From NCBI GenBank assembly GCA_902770635.1, contig CACXTX010000005.1, positions 1 to 64,000 of the forward strand: a DNA stretch of 64,000 nucleotides, read 5' to 3'. The position numbers and the translations under genes are program-made. Of the stretch, positions 8,425 to 16,084 are shown one piece after another. How positions within the stretch are numbered: the stretch's first letter is position 1; every line of letters starts with the position of its first letter. The notes below the pieces were generated by a model that saw only the letters and a program-made list of their open reading frames with translations, did not search any database and had not been told where the DNA came from. This DNA comes from an uncultured Prevotellaceae bacterium. Lineage in GTDB: Bacteria; Bacteroidota; Bacteroidia; Bacteroidales; Bacteroidaceae.

Positions 8425-8456
8425 AACTTCATCATTTTTGGGTGCAAATATACAAA

Positions 8457-8600
8457 TTATTCTCCATCGGTGCAAGAATCGTGGCCATTAACTAACTTGT
8501 GATTCACCATGCAATAACCTTGCCATTGCTCAGTTTTTGCCGTGAACACCTTGCAAGCCATCTGGGGGCAATCTAAACACACTTTCTTAATTTCCGTCAT
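8457..8600 (-). CDS. Cysteine-rich microprotein (47 residues)
   Basis: Starts MTEIKKVCLDCPQMACKVF and ends HDSCTDGE. Five cysteines are arranged CxxC-x4-C-x13-C-x12-C, which suggests a metal-binding zinc-ribbon-like fold. It lies between the 41-residue frame and the HD-ART gene on the same strand. A longer Cys-rich protein at 42106-42372 has a loosely similar pattern. Function unknown. Confidence 0.5.
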   Translation of the reverse strand: MTEIKKVCLDCPQMACKVFTAKTEQWQGYCMVNHKLVNGHDSCTDGE

Positions 8601-8758
8601 ATCGTCTTTATTTATAGTGGCCTTATACTTTCCCAATTTTTGTAAAGAAACGCTCTGAGGGGCTTTAAATGGGCTATTCCTGCAAGCAAAATCAATTTAT
8701 CGTTAATCGGCTTTGAAAATTTGGGGGGAAATCGCCTCTTTATTGAGAGTCGGCTTTT

Positions 8759-9964
8759 TTATCCATCTGAGAAAGAGGAATAAGTTTTAATGATTTCCGC
8801 ATCCGACCTTTTTACACCAAACACAACGACTTCTTCCGAACCATTATTGAAGATACACATAATTTGCTCACGTGGAACAATAGCCTTGACGATGCATCTT
8901 CTTTCCTTATCATAATACTTATCGCCCAACAAGAAAGCGTAACTACACGCAACTTGATAATTTAGCGACCATGAGGGATGATAAAAATTGCCGTTGTGGT
9001 CTGGCTCATCATCACTGCACCCTCTGTATAGTGTCACCATCTGGGGCAATTGCTTTAAAAATCTATATTCTACATCTGTCATAATATCTTCTTGCCTTAT
9101 TTGATTAAAAAGTTTTTGCGCGAACTTGTGGCAATTTTCTGGTATAGCAACATGAATCCAAATATCTCTAAGAATCCATGCAAGTTTTTTGCCTGGTATA
9201 GTGAAGTGTTGGCATATCTCCATGAAAAACTCCCATTTATCTTTATGAAGTTTATTTATGGCCGAAAACGCAATCTCTGCTTTATTGTTCTGATCAAGGC
9301 TAAGAAGTTCAAAACACTTATTTTTGATTGCGTCATTATCTTGATAAATCTTTTTAAGCGATTTGGCATAAGCATCAATACATGATTGCAGAACAATTCT
9401 ATTAGTATTGTTTAGATTGCGCCTTAAAACACCTAACGAAGCAGAATATAACATGTGGTTATGTTTATGCTGAAGCCAAAATAATTCGTTGTCAAATAAG
9501 AGCCTTTCTTCCTTAGACATCTGGAAAAAGCCTGCGGCCACCTGCAAATTGTATGGGTCTGCCATCTTGCTTTTCTCAGTAACTATCCCAAATCTCATTA
9601 AGTCCAACCTATCCGCATCAAAACAACAATTAATTGTTATATCGGTTGTGCTGTGCGTAATAGTATGAAGGGCGCAAGCCTTCTTTAATAGTTGTATCTG
9701 GCTATCACTAAGGTCTGATAGGTACGAACTTCTTAATACGTCTATATATTGCGCTGCTCTTTGGCCATGGTCTATGTCATCAAAGTCTGACAATCTTTGA
9801 ACATCGTGTAAATAAGCAAACCACCTCACGACATCTTCGTCAACTTCTGTGCGTGATTGTGCAATAAGTCTGCCGTAATTCTCGACCGCCTGCCAATGGC
9901 TGAGGCCGTGAGAACCTTCTTTATAATGGTCTGCGATAAAATCTCTTAGTTTCTTCTCGTTCAT
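8759..9964 (-). CDS. HD-domain and ADP-ribosyltransferase-like fusion protein
   Basis: 401 residues in two parts. The N-terminal ~130 residues look like an HD phosphohydrolase fold: H23 in HGLSHW, H53-D54 in AYLHDVQR, H66, H100/H104 in HTITHS, and D116/D118 in CFDADRLDL. The C-terminal ~95 residues resemble an R-S-E class ADP-ribosyltransferase: R314 in TLYRGCS, S331-W-S333 then NYQVACSYA, and E377-E378 in GSEEVVVFG. A helical linker of ~180 residues joins them. No signal peptide, so cytoplasmic. It is the largest cargo gene of the integrative element and stands apart, with tandem AT repeats upstream (10026-10067). Possible roles are a toxin, an anti-phage effector or a nucleotide-signal enzyme; none is shown by the sequence. 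Confidence 0.65.
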   Translation of the reverse strand: MNEKKLRDFIADHYKEGSHGLSHWQAVENYGRLIAQSRTEVDEDVVRWFAYLHDVQRLSDFDDIDHGQRAAQYIDVLRSSYLSDLSDSQIQLLKKACALHTITHSTTDITINCCFDADRLDLMRFGIVTEKSKMADPYNLQVAAGFFQMSKEERLLFDNELFWLQHKHNHMLYSASLGVLRRNLNNTNRIVLQSCIDAYAKSLKKIYQDNDAIKNKCFELLSLDQNNKAEIAFSAINKLHKDKWEFFMEICQHFTIPGKKLAWILRDIWIHVAIPENCHKFAQKLFNQIRQEDIMTDVEYRFLKQLPQMVTLYRGCSDDEPDHNGNFYHPSWSLNYQVACSYAFLLGDKYYDKERRCIVKAIVPREQIMCIFNNGSEEVVVFGVKRSDAEIIKTYSSFSDG

Positions 9965-10025
9965 AACGATTTTGATTTTTAAAAAAAATTTTTCTCCAGA
10001 GATATTTTTATACTTTTCTTTATAT

Positions 10026-10067
10026 TACTATTCTTATTATACTATTATTATTATACTATTCTTTTAT
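10026..10067 (-). repeat. Three tandem 14-bp AT-rich repeats upstream of the HD-ART gene
   Basis: Consensus TACTATTNTTATTA in three head-to-tail copies (10026, 10040, 10054), the last degenerate. No TAnnTTTG promoter is visible between the repeats and the ATG at 9964, so they may be part of an unusual promoter/operator. The remaining sequence 9965-10187 is AT-rich and non-coding. Confidence 0.6.
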
Positions 10068-10187
10068 TGTTACATAATTATTACGTTAATGTTCCGCTAT
10101 TGTTTACATAATTATTTCGCTATTCTAAACAAAATCGCGTCCAATCCCTTTATTTATCGGCTTTTCGCTTGTCACTATTTCATGCAA

Positions 10188-10949
10188 CTACCCTGCACTG
10201 TTTCGCGCAATTTCTATTGCATTTTTGAAAAAGTTTCTGTTGTATTCTAATGTTGGGGATTTGCAAATATTCTTGTCTTTGATATATTGCTCTGTCAATT
10301 CCTCTATACTTAGATTTGTAGAAAAAATATAGCCGATTCTGGGACGTGGGGCAACTGAAGCAAAATATTTCCCCTCCGTTATGCCACCGATAATTGATGC
10401 AAATTTTCTGATAGTGGAAATTTTTTGATACTTCTCTTTAATCTCTTTCTTTTTGGCTCTGCTGAGAAAACTATCCTTTAGTTTCTCCGACTTATCCAAA
10501 CCCAACATTCTTGTGAGAATCATCTTTTTTGTGGCTATGCCATAAGTCTTATTACCTTCAATAGATTTCATTGCCAAGAAGCAACAAAACTGATTCACCT
10601 CAAAATCCGGGATATTCCTTTTCCCTGCTTTTTGGGCGAACTCCAGGAACCGACCAATAGGGCAATAAGCCCAAATATTTGTATTAACGTCTTTGTACCA
10701 TCTATGGCATTTCTCCAACGTTTCAAACTCCAAGCCATCAAAACCCCATCTTTCCAAGCCTAAGCGATTTTCAACCTCTTTGCAAGCCTCACGAATATTA
10801 ATATTCTTTTCTTCGCTCTTGATTATAGCCTCAGCATAAATGCAATAGTATAAAATACTTATTACACTATCTGGGGCAATAAGAAGCATACCAATAAAGG
10901 GTATTGGGATTCTTAAATATTTGATGTTGCTATCATCTGGGACACTCAT
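10188..10949 (-). CDS. Element protein of unknown function (253 residues)
   Basis: A soluble-looking protein with one hydrophobic stretch near the N-terminus (IPIPFIGMLLIAPDSVISILYY), then a mixed helical body and basic segments (SRAKKKEIKEKYQK). No motif recognised. It begins 36 bp after the excisionase-like gene on the same strand, so probably shares its transcript and the repeat-rich promoter at 11199-11241. It could act in excision, mobilisation or replication of the element. Confidence 0.65.
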   Translation of the reverse strand: MSVPDDSNIKYLRIPIPFIGMLLIAPDSVISILYYCIYAEAIIKSEEKNINIREACKEVENRLGLERWGFDGLEFETLEKCHRWYKDVNTNIWAYCPIGRFLEFAQKAGKRNIPDFEVNQFCCFLAMKSIEGNKTYGIATKKMILTRMLGLDKSEKLKDSFLSRAKKKEIKEKYQKISTIRKFASIIGGITEGKYFASVAPRPRIGYIFSTNLSIEELTEQYIKDKNICKSPTLEYNRNFFKNAIEIARNSAG

Positions 10950-10985
10950 AAATAACGTATGCTTTTAGTTCAATTTCAATATTCG

Positions 10986-11171
10986 TTAGCCAACAAACAG
11001 ACTTTCTATGTCTCTGCGAGCGACGAAGATCTTAATCCCTATTCGATGGGTTTTAATAATGCCGTCTCTGCGGTATCTCCAAATGGTTGTTCTGCTCAAC
11101 CTAAGAAGTTCTGCAACCTCTTCAATGGTAAGGAACTCTTTTTGCTCGTTTTTTGATTCTTTCTTTTTCAT
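10986..11171 (-). CDS. Excisionase-family helix-turn-helix protein
   Basis: 61 residues. The core FLTIEEVAELLRLSRTTIWRY is a MerR/excisionase-type HTH (HTH_17), followed by the RRDGIIKTHRIGIKIF wing and RRDIESL. Such proteins bend att DNA to favour excision, or act as small regulators. Its own promoter carries 10-bp repeats in phase with the DNA helix, suggesting autoregulation. Confidence 0.85.
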   Translation of the reverse strand: MKKKESKNEQKEFLTIEEVAELLRLSRTTIWRYRRDGIIKTHRIGIKIFVARRDIESLFVG

Positions 11172-11198
11172 ACTCCAATTTGTTTAAAATTTTTATTT

Positions 11199-11241
11199 GC
11201 AAAGATAATTATTTGAAACAACATGAAACAACATGAAACAA
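11199..11241 (-). promoter_or_regulatory. Promoter with phased 10-bp repeats upstream of the excisionase-like gene
   Basis: Minus-strand TATCTTTG (11200-11207) lies about 30 bp upstream of the ATG. Two exact copies of TTGTTTCATG and one partial copy lie directly upstream (11213-11241). A TTG of the second copy sits 21 bp before the -7 box and so serves as the -33 element. Repeats on one face of the helix over a promoter suggest an operator. Confidence 0.6.
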
Positions 11242-11333
11242 TGAAAGTGGCACTTTTTCGCCCAAAATATCTATTCTTTTCTGGGGCTGACATAGTTTGA
11301 TAGAATTTGATATAAAGCAAAAAAGCAAGTACG

Positions 11334-11371
11334 AAAAAAATCCGCGCTCAGTAAAATGGGCGCGGATTTTT
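11334..11371 (-). terminator. Terminator of the small-gene operon
   Basis: AAATCCGCGC / GCGCGGATTT stem. Read on the minus strand it is followed by a seven-T run (plus-strand A7 at 11334-11340). No gene larger than 60 codons is convincing in 11172-11547. Confidence 0.8.
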
Positions 11372-11547
11372 CTTAAAAGAGGATAATTCCAGTTAGTTTT
11401 TGCAAACATCGTCTGAAATGTCTATCACGTGAACAACTAAAAGCAAACGCAGGTATTACTTTAATACCCAATGCAAAGGTACTAATTGTTTCTTGAACTA
11501 TTGCCACATAGTACGAAAAAAACGGCAACCATTGCAGAAAACATCTA

Positions 11548-11712
11548 TTATCGTCTGGGACTTCCTGCCCTGCCTCGACCTCTGCCAAATCTGGGTACTG
11601 CGATAGTCGGTTTTCTGCTGCCGTTGTTAGCTGCTCCGAGATTAACACTACTACCATGGCCGCCACCTTCTGAGGGTGTACCGATTTTCTTGCCATCTAA
11701 GGTTTCAATCAT
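11548..11712 (-). CDS. Gly/Arg-rich small protein (54 residues)
   Basis: Starts MIETLDGKKIGTPSEGGGHG and ends with an RG-rich tail, PRFGRGRGRAGSPRR, like nucleic-acid-binding tails. It starts 13 bp after the previous stop and is the last frame of the minus-strand operon before its terminator. A different, longer frame (11373-11696) overlaps it but has poor composition. Moderate support only. Confidence 0.4.
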   Translation of the reverse strand: MIETLDGKKIGTPSEGGGHGSSVNLGAANNGSRKPTIAVPRFGRGRGRAGSPRR

Positions 11713-11725
11713 ACTGCAAATTAAT

Positions 11726-12094
11726 TTATAATAGTTCTACATTCTTTGTGCTTCGTGGGCCTGGTCTCACTTCCATCACGCGCCTATCAATAAAATATGT
11801 TGGCTCTTTTATCGCGTCTGAGGTGTAAATCCATTTATGATCCTTAGCCACATTGAAAGCCCATTGAGAAAGCCTTTGCCTAAAGTTATCAAGCATAAAC
11901 TTTATACATGGCAAATAAACTAAAAGGCTGTCTTTAATCTCTGGCTCTGTATAACCGAGTTTAAAGGATTTCTCAGCCTCATAAAGAGCCTGCACCGCCT
12001 TTCTCACATCGCTTTGGGTAAACATTACGCGAGTGCTAAGAGTTTCGCGCCCTGCGCGTCTGCTGCTTGTTTTATCTTCGTATAGCCATTTCAT
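11726..12094 (-). CDS. Element operon protein, 122 residues, unknown
   Basis: Starts MKWLYEDKTSSRRAGRETL. Helical middle (SDVRKAVQALYEAEKSFKLGYTEPEIKD) and aromatic-rich region (FRQRLSQWAFNVAKDHKWIY). An upstream ATG adds eight residues that overlap the preceding gene. The chosen start leaves a 2-bp gap after the previous stop, so the two are probably translationally coupled. No domain recognised. Confidence 0.6.
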   Translation of the reverse strand: MKWLYEDKTSSRRAGRETLSTRVMFTQSDVRKAVQALYEAEKSFKLGYTEPEIKDSLLVYLPCIKFMLDNFRQRLSQWAFNVAKDHKWIYTSDAIKEPTYFIDRRVMEVRPGPRSTKNVELL

Positions 12095-12096
12095 AA

Positions 12097-12510
12097 TCAA
12101 TCCTCCAGTTCTACCCAAGTCACTTCGTTTGCATCCTTTAATAATCTATTGTCATTATTAGAGAAAAGAACACGCTTTTTCCCGCCCCATGCTTGAAGGG
12201 CATAGAAATTCAAGCCTAAGTGCATACCCAAGAGACAAATATCTTTATAGGGTAGGACTTTGCAATCTTCAATGGCTAAGCCAATACACTCTACCCCATC
12301 AATAAGAAAGAAGTGTTTTTGCTCTATTCTTATTTTATAATTGTGCTTCGTATTTTCATACTCCACAACATTCTTGATGATTTTATTCATCGCTCGTTTT
12401 GTTGTCATAGTCTTATGTCTATAAAAAATGTTTGAAGGAAATTTAGTAGGGGCTTTGGCTTGCGCCTCTGCCCCTACACGAAAACCCGTGGAAGGAGTTT
12501 TATTTGCCAT
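12097..12510 (-). CDS. Element operon protein, 137 residues, unknown
   Basis: Lys/Ala-rich N-terminus then a compact, beta-looking core (NYKIRIEQKHFFLIDGVECIGLAIEDCKVL). A start at MTTKRAMNKI (codon 35) is possible. It overlaps the preceding small gene by 11 bp, typical of tightly packed phage or satellite operons. No function assigned. Confidence 0.55.
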   Translation of the reverse strand: MANKTPSTGFRVGAEAQAKAPTKFPSNIFYRHKTMTTKRAMNKIIKNVVEYENTKHNYKIRIEQKHFFLIDGVECIGLAIEDCKVLPYKDICLLGMHLGLNFYALQAWGGKKRVLFSNNDNRLLKDANEVTWVELED

Positions 12511-12661
12511 CGTTCAAAGTCTTTAGAGTTTGCTCCATACTAAGCCGTGAATAATCATCGAAAGTCTGCCTCTGAGCCGCTTCTTTTTGCAGAACCTGCC
12601 TTTCGTCTGACTTGCCGATTTCGTCCGACTTCATAACCTTTCCATTAACAACTATCGCCAT
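12500..12661 (-). CDS. Element operon small protein, 53 residues
   Basis: Starts MAIVVNGKVMKSDEIGKSDE; charged with a helical C-terminus (DDYSRLSMEQTLKTLNDGK). It begins 17 bp after the preceding stop. Unknown function. Confidence 0.5.
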   Translation of the reverse strand: MAIVVNGKVMKSDEIGKSDERQVLQKEAAQRQTFDDYSRLSMEQTLKTLNDGK

Positions 12662-12678
12662 AACTTCAAATCGTTTTA

Positions 12679-13314
12679 TTACCACATTTCAACGGCTCTT
12701 ATCTGCTGAAGATAAAGAGTGTCTGTTTTTGCCGTGAACCCACCACCAACCCAACCAAGAGCGAAGTCTTTGGGGTTTCTGGCTTTGCGTATCATTTCCC
12801 ACAACGGGAAAGAATGTATTCCGTTTTCCTGCTCGAACTTACGGAAAGCAAGCAAACTGTCGTACACCTTCATAAACAAATCATAGTGGCTTTGGGCTAT
12901 TCCAGGAACCGAGCGTTTGCAAGTCTGCTCAATCACTTGATCAATGTTATTGACCTTTACCCCATCATCACCGACAATGAAAGTAAGTGGGTAGGCTTTG
13001 AGAGATTCTTGTATCGCCTCAACGTAGGCCATGGCTTCGTTATTAATCGCCTGCCATTTCTCTTGCGCTGCTGACTTGTCACTCTCTGTAAGGGGCAAAG
13101 CCTCAACCTCTGAGAGTTTCTTGTCTATAACTGAGGAAAGCCAAGCCTCGTTACAATCCCCGGGGTCTGTGGGAACTTTACCCAAGTCTGCAATCATTTG
13201 CAAAGCCTTGTGGCCTTCCTCTATTCGTCTGGCGCAATTCTTAACGTCTGCACTCACCTTCAGCACATCTGCGTGAATGGTTACAACCTCTGGAAGTTTT
13301 CTCTCTTCGTTCAT
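12679..13314 (-). CDS. Element operon protein, 211 residues, unknown
   Basis: Helical N-terminal half (IHADVLKVSADVKNCARRIEEGHKAL) and a C-terminal half with an aromatic cluster (HSHPLW-like FPLWEMIRKARNPKDFALGWVGGGF). The start at 13314 gives a 10-bp gap to the previous gene; an earlier ATG at 13338 overlaps it. It is the largest gene of the operon. The composition recalls phage-satellite accessory proteins, but nothing is recognised. Confidence 0.6.
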   Translation of the reverse strand: MNEERKLPEVVTIHADVLKVSADVKNCARRIEEGHKALQMIADLGKVPTDPGDCNEAWLSSVIDKKLSEVEALPLTESDKSAAQEKWQAINNEAMAYVEAIQESLKAYPLTFIVGDDGVKVNNIDQVIEQTCKRSVPGIAQSHYDLFMKVYDSLLAFRKFEQENGIHSFPLWEMIRKARNPKDFALGWVGGGFTAKTDTLYLQQIRAVEMW

Positions 13315-13324
13315 AGCCTCAAAA

Positions 13325-13534
13325 TTAAACAAGGTCATTTTTCAAAGCCTGCTGTTTCTCGCTCTGCTGCTTCTCACGCTCATACTTTTCTTTGAGGTAG
13401 GCTTCGACTTGTGCATCGCTGTCACCTTCGCCAAGTCTCACTTTCAATTCGTCACGCTCTTTTCTAAGAGCCTCGATTTCTTGACGCTGCGCATCAATCA
13501 TCGTTCTTGCATCTTCTAAACTTAGTTCTGCCAT
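13325..13534 (-). CDS. Small coiled-coil protein, first gene of the element operon
   Basis: 69 residues from MAELSLEDARTMIDAQRQEI, with a heptad pattern through EALRKERDELKVRL and a Lys/Glu/Gln tail. It sits 38 bp downstream of a good promoter. Probably a small oligomerising or adaptor protein; function unknown. Confidence 0.6.
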   Translation of the reverse strand: MAELSLEDARTMIDAQRQEIEALRKERDELKVRLGEGDSDAQVEAYLKEKYEREKQQSEKQQALKNDLV

Positions 13535-13572
13535 AATCAATCATTTTTTTAGTTCAACAACCAATTTTGGCG

Positions 13573-13602
13573 CAAATGTAAAGACTTTTTATTTGGCAAC
13601 AA
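13573..13602 (-). promoter_or_regulatory. Promoter of the element small-gene operon
   Basis: Minus strand: TTG (13600-13602), 19-bp spacer, TACATTTG (13573-13580). It is well placed for the operon starting at 13534. Confidence 0.7.
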
Positions 13603-13925
13603 TGGGAAATAACGAAAAATCGCTGTTTTTCGTCTATTTATATCTATAGTTAATGTATAGACAATGTAAAGAAAGCCGAAAAATTGTGTTCGTAATCGAA
13701 AAAATGTACCTTGATATAACCACCATTTCAGAATTATTTCGTACCTTTGCGCCATAGTTCCAAAATGTAGTTAAATAATAAGTTATAATATGACAGAAAA
13801 GAGCAATTTCAACGACTGAGGTGTAAGGCGCCGTTAGACGTCTGGAAGGGCTTTTTATGTGCTTAAAATGCAAAAGTGCTTAACCGTGAGGGATTCAAAG
13901 CCAATAAAATGGCATGGGAAATAAT

Positions 13926-13940
13926 CCCAAGCGGATCACA
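13926..13940 (+). repeat. attR: 15-bp direct repeat
   Basis: Second copy of CCCAAGCGGATCACA. The bases to its left differ from the tRNA gene and the bases to its right differ from attL, which fixes the repeat at 15 bp. Confidence 0.92.
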
Positions 13941-13942
13941 GG

Positions 13943-13966
13943 AAGAGGCTTTCGAGCCTCTTTTTT
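13943..13966 (+). terminator. Displaced terminator of tRNA-Lys
   Basis: AAGAGGCT-TTCG-AGCCTCTT then T4, immediately after attR. In the empty site it would lie a few bases after the tRNA gene. Confidence 0.85.
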
Positions 13967-13989
13967 AGTTTAAAACAATCAATACGACT

Positions 13990-15114
13990 ATGAATATTGC
14001 CATCTACACCATTACGTCAGCCTTGCACGATGCCAAGGCTATCGATGCTGCAACCAAAGAGTTTCTAGAGAGTCTGAATATTGAGTACGACTTGCGAGGC
14101 AGCGACTTCAGCGACTACGGAAGTCATGCGCTACACCTTATCTATATACGCACGGGAGGAACAGAGGGCATCTTCAAACCGCTGCTGCCACAACTGCTAC
14201 AGCAATCGAAACAACCTTTCTACCTGCTGACTTCAGGGAAAAGCAACTCGCTGGCAGCATCGATGGAGATACTGTCGTACCTGAATCAACAGGGCATCAT
14301 AGGTGAGATCATTCATGGTTCAGCAACCTATATCCATCATAGAATTAAATTGCTGGAGCAGGCCGCTGAGGCACGGAGAAAGATGCAAGGATGTCGGTTA
14401 GGACTGATTGGCGAGCCTTCCGACTGGCTGATATCTAGTCGTTTCGACCGCGATATCGTGATGGAGCGTCTGGGCATTGAGTTGGTGTATATCCCCATCC
14501 AGGAACTTTTGGAGATGCCCAACGTGAAGAAAATCTACGAGTCGCTGAAAGCACTAGTGGAGAAATACGAACTGCAAGGCTTCACATTACGTTGCTTCGA
14601 CCTTCTAACAACGATTCACGACACAGGATGTATGGCACTGGCCAAGTTAAACAGCGAAGGCATTGTTGCCGGATGTGAAGGCGACGTACCTGCCATGTTG
14701 TCCATGAAAATCGTCCAGTCACTGACGGGCATTTCCGGATTCCAGGCCAACCCTGCTTCTATCGACCCCGAAAAGGGCGAGATCTTGTTTGCCCACTGTA
14801 CCATTCCCCTGAACATGGTAGAACGCTACGAGGTAGATACCCATTTCGAATCAGGTATCGGCGTGGGCATTCGCGGATACATGAAGGAAGGCCCTGTCAC
14901 CATCTTCAAGGTAGCTGGCGACCTGAGCCGGCATTTCATCGCCGAGGGACGACTGGTACGTAACCAAGCAAAGCCTGACCTCTGTCGTACCCAACAAGTG
15001 ATTGAGTTAGACGACAAAGGTCAGACGCGCTATTTCCTTACCCAGCCCATTGGCAACCACCACATCATTGTGCCTGGACACCTGAAAGAACTGTTGGAGG
15101 AGATTCTCAAATAG
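13990..15114 (+). CDS. L-fucose/arabinose isomerase-like protein
   Basis: 374 residues. The layout of an N-terminal Rossmann-like part (YIRTGGTEGIFKPLL, LIGEPSDWLISS) and a C-terminal part with FTLRCFDLLTT, CMALAKLNSEGIVAGCEGDVPAMLSM and AHCTIPLNM resembles the fucose isomerase-like superfamily found in Bacteroidetes genomes. Candidate metal ligands are in the GCEGD and HCT segments. The substrate is not deducible from context. Its 3' end overlaps the convergent aldo/keto reductase gene by 8 bp. Confidence 0.68.
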   Translation: MNIAIYTITSALHDAKAIDAATKEFLESLNIEYDLRGSDFSDYGSHALHLIYIRTGGTEGIFKPLLPQLLQQSKQPFYLLTSGKSNSLAASMEILSYLNQQGIIGEIIHGSATYIHHRIKLLEQAAEARRKMQGCRLGLIGEPSDWLISSRFDRDIVMERLGIELVYIPIQELLEMPNVKKIYESLKALVEKYELQGFTLRCFDLLTTIHDTGCMALAKLNSEGIVAGCEGDVPAMLSMKIVQSLTGISGFQANPASIDPEKGEILFAHCTIPLNMVERYEVDTHFESGIGVGIRGYMKEGPVTIFKVAGDLSRHFIAEGRLVRNQAKPDLCRTQQVIELDDKGQTRYFLTQPIGNHHIIVPGHLKELLEEILK

Positions 15115-16054
15115 GAAGCGAAACACAACGAAGGTTCTGCTCCAACTGTTGTGTGGAGCTAGCCCCTACCAAGACGGAGGTGACTGCCTGCTGGTCGAGA
15201 ATCCAGCGTAGTGCCATCTCCGCCAGGCTCTGTCCTTTGGACTCAGCCTCTTTGTTCCATTCATGAAGCTGAGCCAACAAGTCGTCTGTCAGCATCTCTG
15301 GGCGCAGGAATTTGTTTTTCGACATACGTGAACCCTCTGGGATACCATCAAGATAGCGTCCCGTCAGCAAGCCCTGAGCCAACGGTGAGAAAGCGATGAA
15401 GCCGACTCCATTCTCATGACAAAGCTGTAGGATTCCTTCCTCAATTGGAGCACGGTGCAGCATATTCAGCTTGCCCTGATAGATGAGCAAAGGAGCATCG
15501 TGGCGACGGAGGTAGTCAACCGCAAAGCGCAAGGGCTCCAAGGGCCAGTTGGAGATGCCGACATACAGGGCCTTACCACTGCGTACTATGTCCACCAACG
15601 CCTGCAGCGTTTCCTCCAAAGGAGTTTCTGGATCGTAGCGATGGCTGTAGAACAAATCCACATAGTCAAGATGCATACGCCGCAGACTCTGGTCAAGCGA
15701 AGCCATCAGGTATTTCCGCGAGCCCCAATTCCCATAAGGTCCAGGCCACATGTCGTAGCCTGCCTTTGTGGAAATGAACAACTCATCGCGATAGGGACGA
15801 AGGTCGTCATCCATCAGCCGGCCCAGTGTCTCCTCAGCAGAGCCATAGACAGGACCGTAGTTGTTTGCCAAGTCCAGGTGCGTCACCCCATGGTCAAAGG
15901 CATAGCGGACAATTTCCCGGCTACGCTCATAAGGGTCCACACTTCCGAAGTTATGCCACATGCCCAGTGAAACCTTGGGCAACATGACACCACTACGTCC
16001 ACAACGCAGATACTGCATACCGTTCTCGTAACGGCTTTCATTTGCCTTATACAT
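15107..16054 (-). CDS. Aldo/keto reductase, L-glyceraldehyde 3-phosphate reductase-like
   Basis: NADPH-dependent (alpha/beta)8 oxidoreductase, 315 residues. Visible features are the catalytic tetrad region (HLDLANNYGPVYGSAEE with Asp and Tyr), TKAGYDMWPGPYGNWGSRKYL, YVDLFYSHRYDPETPLEETLQAL, VGISNWP and the C-terminal SVLVGASSTQQLEQNL. The GYDMWPGPYG insertion is characteristic of the YghZ/GprA subgroup, which detoxifies L-glyceraldehyde 3-phosphate or methylglyoxal. Substrate is by analogy. Confidence 0.88.
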   Translation of the reverse strand: MYKANESRYENGMQYLRCGRSGVMLPKVSLGMWHNFGSVDPYERSREIVRYAFDHGVTHLDLANNYGPVYGSAEETLGRLMDDDLRPYRDELFISTKAGYDMWPGPYGNWGSRKYLMASLDQSLRRMHLDYVDLFYSHRYDPETPLEETLQALVDIVRSGKALYVGISNWPLEPLRFAVDYLRRHDAPLLIYQGKLNMLHRAPIEEGILQLCHENGVGFIAFSPLAQGLLTGRYLDGIPEGSRMSKNKFLRPEMLTDDLLAQLHEWNKEAESKGQSLAEMALRWILDQQAVTSVLVGASSTQQLEQNLRCVSLPI

Positions 16055-16084
16055 AGTCTAGTGATGTGTTTAGAAATAAAATCA

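Larger units (their letters stand above)
5401..13940. mobile_element. Integrative element inserted in the 3' end of tRNA-Lys
   Basis: An 8.5-kb segment flanked by CCCAAGCGGATCACA at both ends. The integrase lies just inside the tRNA-proximal end. Contents are a tyrosine recombinase, a serine recombinase, an HD-ART fusion, an excisionase-like HTH protein and an operon of small unknown genes on the minus strand. I see no relaxase, coupling protein, replication initiator or phage structural gene, so it is probably non-autonomous, either a mobilised island or a satellite. It reads as more AT-rich than its flanks. Confidence 0.9.
13535..13989. other. Right-end non-coding region of the element and att junction
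   Basis: Contains the operon promoter, a rightward promoter box TACCTTTG at 13742-13749 facing attR, two GTGCTTAA repeats 17 bp apart (13859, 13876) that could be arm sites, attR and the displaced tRNA terminator. A transcript from 13742 could run towards the chromosome; no gene was recognised in it. Confidence 0.55.

Noticed and set aside
11373..11696. 107-codon minus-strand frame
   Set aside because: Overlaps the operon terminator and the better-placed 54-residue frame; odd composition.
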